This document shows positions 37,751-41,169 of a stretch of 41,169 nucleotides of DNA, one piece after another. Source of the DNA: Virgisporangium aurantiacum. Lineage in GTDB: Bacteria > Actinomycetota > Actinomycetes > Mycobacteriales > Micromonosporaceae. The stretch is taken from contig NZ_BOPG01000093.1 of NCBI RefSeq assembly GCF_016863635.1, forward strand, positions 1 to 41,169, in the 5' to 3' direction. The notes beneath the pieces are model-generated. The model did no database searches and had not been told where the DNA came from. It saw nothing but the letters and a program-made list of their open reading frames with translations. Made by a program: the position numbers and the translations under genes. How positions within the stretch are numbered: the first letter of the stretch is position 1; each line of letters starts with the position of its first letter.

Positions 37751-39193
37751 ATGGCCCTCTTGCAGAAAGCCGACTCGCAGCAGGCGCTGGCACGCAACCG
37801 GCTCGGCGTGCCCGCGGTGGTCTTCTTCGGCATCGCCGGCGCCGCACCGTTGACCGTCATCCTCGGCGCCGTGTCGACGATCTACGCGGTCGTCGAGAGT
37901 ACCGCCGTACCTGTGGTGTACTTCGCGGCCGCGGCCATCCTGTCGCTGTTCACCGTCGGGTTCGTGGCGATGAGCCGGCACATCGTCAGCTCGGGCGCGT
38001 TCTACACGTACATCACCCACGGGCTCGGGCGGCTGCCCGGCATGGCCGCCGCGTTCATCGCGCTGGTGGCCTACTCGGTGATGCAGATCGGCCTGTTCGG
38101 CCTGTTCGGCGTCATCGCCGAAGGGATTCTCGGCGAGGTGGGCGTCGCCACCAACTGGTTCGTGTGCGCGCTCGTCGCGTGGCTCGCGGTCGCGGTGCTC
38201 GGGTTGCTGCGAGTCGACCTCAACGGCAAGGTGCTCGCCGTGCTGCTGACCGCCGAGTTCGCCATCGTCGTCGTCTACGACCTGGTGATGCTCGCCCACC
38301 CGGCCGACGGCTTCACCGTCTCGACGCTCAACCCGGCCGGCCTCTTCAGCGGCGAGGCCGCCGCGATGCTCGTTCTGGCTATCGCCGGCTTCGTCGGTTT
38401 CGAGGCGACCGTGGTGCTTTCCGAAGAAGCGAAGGACCCGAAGCACACGATCGCCCGGGCGACCCACTGGGCCGTGCTGCTGCCCGGCATCTTCATCGGG
38501 CTCTCCGCGTGGGCGATGTCGGTCGGCGCCGGCGTCGACTCGATCGTCGCGACGGCGAAGGCCGAGGAGACCGATCTGGTGTTCACGCTCGTCGACCCAC
38601 ACGTGCCGGACGTGTTCATCAGCCTCGGCTACGTGTTCTTCCTGACCAGTGTGTTCGCCGCGCTGCTCGCGTTCCACGCCGCGATCGCCCGCTACCAGTT
38701 CGCCCTCGGCCGCGAGGGGGTGCTGCCGAAGCTCTGGGCCCGCACCCATCCGCGCACGTCGGCGCCGGTCGCCGGTTCGCTCACCCAGAGCGCCGTCGCC
38801 CTCGTCGTGCTGACCATCTACGCGGCCGCCGGCGTCGACCCGCTGGTGCACCTGTTCGCGTGGTTGACGACCGCCGGCGGATACGGCGTGCTCATCCTGA
38901 TGTGGGGGACCTGCGGCGCCGTCATCGCGTTCTTCGGGCAGCGGCCGGGGCTGGAAAGCCCGTGGCGGTCCCGGATCGCGCCGCGCATCGCGTTCGTGGT
39001 GCTCACGCTGGTGCTCCTGGCCACCACGATCGGGCTCGGCGACCTGCTCCAGATCGAGGACGACTCGGTGTTCGGGTGGTTCTTCCAGTCGTTGTACGTG
39101 ATGGTCGCCGCGCTCGGCGTCGGCTGGGCGTTGTACCTGCGGCGCAACCGCCCCACGGTGTTCGCCGCCATCGGTCACGGCCGACGGACCTAG
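37751..39193 (+). CDS. APC-superfamily amino acid/amine permease
   Basis: 480 residues with about 12 transmembrane helices. Helix 1 has the APC unwound motif GIAGAAPLTVI (27-37). Helix 6 reads AIAGFVGFEATVVLSEEAKDPKHTIARA, the substrate-binding GFEA-type motif with the following conserved EE.K.P. Late sequence QFALGREGVLPKLWARTHPRTSAPV is the standard loop after helix 8. This belongs to the group importing amino acids or polyamines in exchange for protons or products; the substrate is unknown. TACTCT 5 nt before the ATG and no ribosome site make a leaderless mRNA possible. It lies 45 nt after the response regulator, on the same strand. Confidence 0.92.
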   Translation: MALLQKADSQQALARNRLGVPAVVFFGIAGAAPLTVILGAVSTIYAVVESTAVPVVYFAAAAILSLFTVGFVAMSRHIVSSGAFYTYITHGLGRLPGMAAAFIALVAYSVMQIGLFGLFGVIAEGILGEVGVATNWFVCALVAWLAVAVLGLLRVDLNGKVLAVLLTAEFAIVVVYDLVMLAHPADGFTVSTLNPAGLFSGEAAAMLVLAIAGFVGFEATVVLSEEAKDPKHTIARATHWAVLLPGIFIGLSAWAMSVGAGVDSIVATAKAEETDLVFTLVDPHVPDVFISLGYVFFLTSVFAALLAFHAAIARYQFALGREGVLPKLWARTHPRTSAPVAGSLTQSAVALVVLTIYAAAGVDPLVHLFAWLTTAGGYGVLILMWGTCGAVIAFFGQRPGLESPWRSRIAPRIAFVVLTLVLLATTIGLGDLLQIEDDSVFGWFFQSLYVMVAALGVGWALYLRRNRPTVFAAIGHGRRT

Positions 39194-39203
39194 ACTCGGG
39201 GGC

Positions 39204-40202
39204 ATGTCGAGCGTTGTGGTCATCGGTGCCACCGGCCATGTCGGAACGTACCTCGTCCCGCGGCTCGTGCGCGCGGGGCACGACGTCATCGCGGTGAGCC
39301 GCGGGCTGCGCGAGCCCTACCGTCCCGACGAGGCGTGGGCCGACGTGCGGCGCGTCGTGCTCGACCGCGACGAACTGGCCGACGCGTTCCCGGCCGCCGT
39401 CGCCGACCTCAAGGCCGACGTCGTCGTCGACATGACCTGCTTCACCCGGGCCGACGCCGCACAGCTCGTCGACGGGCTGCGCGGCCACGTCGGCCTGCTG
39501 CTGCACTGCGGCACGATCTGGGTGCACGGTCCCAGTTCCGCGGTGCCGACCACGGAGGCCGACCACCGCGGCCCGTTCGGCGACTACGGCACGTGGAAGG
39601 CCGAGATCGAAGACCTGCTGCTCGCCGAAGCCGAGTCGGACGGCCTGCGTTGTGTCGTGCTGCGCCCCGGCCACATCACCGGGCCCGGTTGGCCGATGAT
39701 CAACGCGGTCGGCAACCTCGACCTGGCGGTGTGGCACCGGCTCGCCACCGGCCAGCCGGTCGACATGCCCAACTTCGGCCTGGAGACCGTGCACCACGTC
39801 CACGCCGACGACGTCGCCCAGGCGTTCCAGCTCGCCCTCGACAGGCCCGACGTGGCCGCCGGAAATGCCTACAACGTGGTGTCGGAGCGGGCGATGACGT
39901 TGCGCGGCATCGCCACCGCGGTCGCCGGCTGGTTCGGGCACGAGGCCGACCTGCGGTTCATGCCGTTCGAGCAGTTCCGCGCCGGCACCGACGGCGACCT
40001 CGCCGACGCGTCGTGGGAGCACATCGTGCGCAGCCACTCGATGAGCATCGACAAGGCGCGCCGGCACCTGGGTTACGCGCCCCGGTACACCTCGCTGCAG
40101 GCGATCGCCGACGGGCTGGCGTGGCTCGCCGAGCACGGCGACGTCGACCTGGGTCCCGACGCGTCCCGGATCCTGTCGGCCCACGTCAGTGGGTTGTCGT
40201 AG
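39204..40202 (+). CDS. NAD-dependent epimerase/dehydratase-like atypical SDR
   Basis: 332 residues. N-terminal NAD motif VVIGATGHVGTYLVPRLVRAG (GxTGxxG), VDMTCF, and the catalytic YxxxK at Tyr128/Lys132 (GDYGTWKAEI). ITGPGWPMINAVGN and VHHVHADDVAQAFQLAL are the usual extended-SDR late motifs. The group covers nucleoside-sugar epimerases, isoflavone-reductase-like enzymes and ribosome-associated complexes, so the reaction cannot be named. TAGACT (39191-39196) is 7 nt before the ATG, although GGGGG in between could assist ribosomes. It starts 10 nt after the permease stop. Its end overlaps the convergent LysE-type gene by 17 bp. Confidence 0.9.
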   Translation: MSSVVVIGATGHVGTYLVPRLVRAGHDVIAVSRGLREPYRPDEAWADVRRVVLDRDELADAFPAAVADLKADVVVDMTCFTRADAAQLVDGLRGHVGLLLHCGTIWVHGPSSAVPTTEADHRGPFGDYGTWKAEIEDLLLAEAESDGLRCVVLRPGHITGPGWPMINAVGNLDLAVWHRLATGQPVDMPNFGLETVHHVHADDVAQAFQLALDRPDVAAGNAYNVVSERAMTLRGIATAVAGWFGHEADLRFMPFEQFRAGTDGDLADASWEHIVRSHSMSIDKARRHLGYAPRYTSLQAIADGLAWLAEHGDVDLGPDASRILSAHVSGLS

Positions 40203-40806
40203 CCAGCCGGACCGCGACCGTGGCCAGGATCAGCCCGGTGACCCGCTCGACGCGCGCCTTCACCCGCGGCCGGCGCAGCCAGCGACCCAGCCGGTCGACG
40301 GCCGTGAGGTACAGCCCGAACCAGGCGAGGTAGAGCGCCGCGAAGACCGCGGACAGCAGCATCGCCTCGGCCGCCGGCGAGGCGCTGTCGGCGCTGATGA
40401 ACTGCGGCAGGAAGGTGACGAAGAACAGCGCCACCTTCGGGTTGAGCGCGTTGGACAGGAAGCCCTGCCGCAGGTGCGCCCACCGGTGCGCCGGCACCGC
40501 GCCTGCCTCGTCGTCCACCGGCTTCTTGGACGAACGCCGCGCCGACCACAGCATCTGCGCCGCCAGCCACAGCAGGTACACCGCCCCGACGATCTTCAAT
40601 ACGGTGAACGCCGTCGCCGAGGCGAGCAGCAGCGCCGACAGCCCGAACACGGCGGCCGCGGCGTGCACGGCCAGGCCGAGCACACCGCCGATCATGGTCA
40701 GCGCCCCGCCGGCCCGGCCGCTGACCAGTGCGTTGCGGGTGATCAGGGCCTGATCCGGGCCGGGCAGCATGATCAGCACCAGCGCGGCAATCGCGAAAGT
40801 CGTCAT
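40186..40806 (-). CDS. LysE/RhtB-family amino acid exporter
   Basis: 206 residues with six hydrophobic segments. The N-terminal motif ALVLIMLPGPDQALITRNALVSGRAGG is the LysE/RhtB signature (PGPD/N). FLSNALNPKVALFFVTFLPQFI in the middle is the conserved helix-4 region. Members export amino acids, homoserine lactones or related compounds. The start ATG 40806 (MTTFAIAALVL) was chosen over a longer frame that would add 14 non-hydrophobic residues. It is divergent from a LysR-type regulator, the normal partner arrangement for this family (as lysE/lysG). Confidence 0.93.
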   Translation of the reverse strand: MTTFAIAALVLIMLPGPDQALITRNALVSGRAGGALTMIGGVLGLAVHAAAAVFGLSALLLASATAFTVLKIVGAVYLLWLAAQMLWSARRSSKKPVDDEAGAVPAHRWAHLRQGFLSNALNPKVALFFVTFLPQFISADSASPAAEAMLLSAVFAALYLAWFGLYLTAVDRLGRWLRRPRVKARVERVTGLILATVAVRLATTTH

Positions 40807-40861
40807 AGGACGACGATGGCCGCCCGCGATCGATAGGTCCAATGCCAAAACCGGTGGTGTC

Positions 40862-40880
40862 CCATGCTTAGAATCTATGG
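40862..40880. promoter_or_regulatory. LysR T-N11-A box
   Basis: CCAT, 11 nt, ATGG (40862-40880) gives the T-N11-A dyad of LysR regulators. It overlaps the regulator's own TAGAAT -10 (40869-40874) and faces the lysE gene. Confidence 0.65.
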
Positions 40881-41169
40881 ATGGTGACGCTCGTCCAGCT
40901 CCGCGTGATCGACGCCGTCCGCCGCCTCGGGTCGGTCACCGCCGCCGGCAAGGACCTGCAGTACACCCAGCCGTCGATCAGCCATCACCTGTCGCGGTTG
41001 GAGGTCGAGGTCGGCACCCGCCTGATCCAGAAGGTCGGCCGGGGCATCCGGCTCACCCCGGCGGGCCGCCTGCTGGCCGACCGCGCCGCCGAGATCATCG
41101 GCCGGGTCGACTCCGCGACGACGGAACTGTCCGCGCTGGTCGGGCTGAACGCCGGACGCGTGCGGCTGG
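40881..41169 (+). CDS. LysR-family regulator, N-terminal part (cut by window edge)
   Basis: 96 residues are visible and the frame is open at the end of the window. The HTH is VTLVQLRVIDAVRRLGSVTAAGKDLQYTQPSISHHLSRLEVEVGTRLIQKVGRGIRLTPAGRLL read across turns, a standard LysR DNA-binding domain and linker helix. The ligand domain lies outside. It is divergent from the LysE-type exporter, so it probably activates that gene when its substrate is abundant, as LysG does. TAGAAT 6 nt before the ATG suggests a leaderless mRNA. Confidence 0.93.
   Translation, partial: MVTLVQLRVIDAVRRLGSVTAAGKDLQYTQPSISHHLSRLEVEVGTRLIQKVGRGIRLTPAGRLLADRAAEIIGRVDSATTELSALVGLNAGRVRL

Overview
This 41 kb window is high-GC chromosomal DNA of a filamentous-type actinomycete. 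The evidence is GC-rich third codon positions, an AfsR-type SARP regulator, an F420-dependent-type reductase fold, an ECF41 and a SigE-type ECF sigma factor, an fxs-type RiPP fragment, and many apparently leaderless starts. The family (Micromonosporaceae, Cryptosporangiaceae or similar) cannot be settled from the sequence. I see no rRNA, tRNA, CRISPR array, transposase or phage structural gene. The window holds 40 protein genes: one cut at the left edge (HEXXH peptide hydroxylase) and one at the right (LysR regulator).

Layout. 1-4119: edge of an fxs-type RiPP locus, with the end of an HEXXH peptide beta-hydroxylase convergent with an NB-ARC/TPR FxsT-like protein, then a 466-nt AT-richer gap. 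4586-9055: a rare-looking fusion of a luciferase-like monooxygenase with a BBE-type FAD oxidase and its HxlR regulator, then an aminoglycoside-phosphotransferase-like kinase and a membrane-anchored EEP hydrolase. 9132-12214: an NDH-2-like flavoprotein co-transcribed with an ECF41 sigma factor, and a divergent F420-reductase-like/HxlR pair. 12263-19492: an unknown TIM-barrel-like protein, a SARP regulator, an alpha/beta hydrolase with a divergent MocR regulator, and an aspartate aminotransferase. 19618-22011: a macrodomain protein divergent from a protein that joins a uracil-DNA-glycosylase fold to an ADP-ribosyltransferase. 22019-28645: a PAS-GGDEF protein, two TetR-controlled divergent pairs (DHA2 exporter; aldo/keto reductase), a DapB-like oxidoreductase without the family's catalytic histidines, and a RibD/DHFR-like reductase. 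28642-33951: an HTH-DinB fusion, a secreted lytic transglycosylase, a sulfide:quinone-reductase-like flavoprotein, an S24-only LexA/UmuD'-like protein, a methyltransferase, and a SigE-type sigma factor with its membrane partner. 33965-41169: a secreted protein, an orphan NarL response regulator, a small membrane protein, a NarL-type two-component pair, an APC permease, an atypical SDR, and a divergent LysE/LysR pair.

The most interesting item is the macrodomain/UDG-ART pair. Both genes leave one 50-bp mirror-image promoter in which each strand carries CTGTCGYAC-N8-TANNNT. That layout resembles the RecA-independent (PafBC-type) DNA-damage promoter of mycobacteria. By analogy with DarT/DarG, I infer that a nucleic-acid-directed ADP-ribosyltransferase is paired with an ADP-ribose-binding or -removing partner. 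This would be a candidate genome-defence, DNA-damage or toxin-antitoxin system, and I do not recognise the domain combination as a described one. A related promoter element lies upstream of the DapB-like gene.

Two general features stand out. At least ten genes have TANNNT placed 6-8 nt before the start codon, which suggests leaderless mRNAs. Seven convergent pairs overlap at their 3' ends by 4-30 bp. Most divergent regulator/target pairs show a readable palindrome or repeat in the shared spacer.
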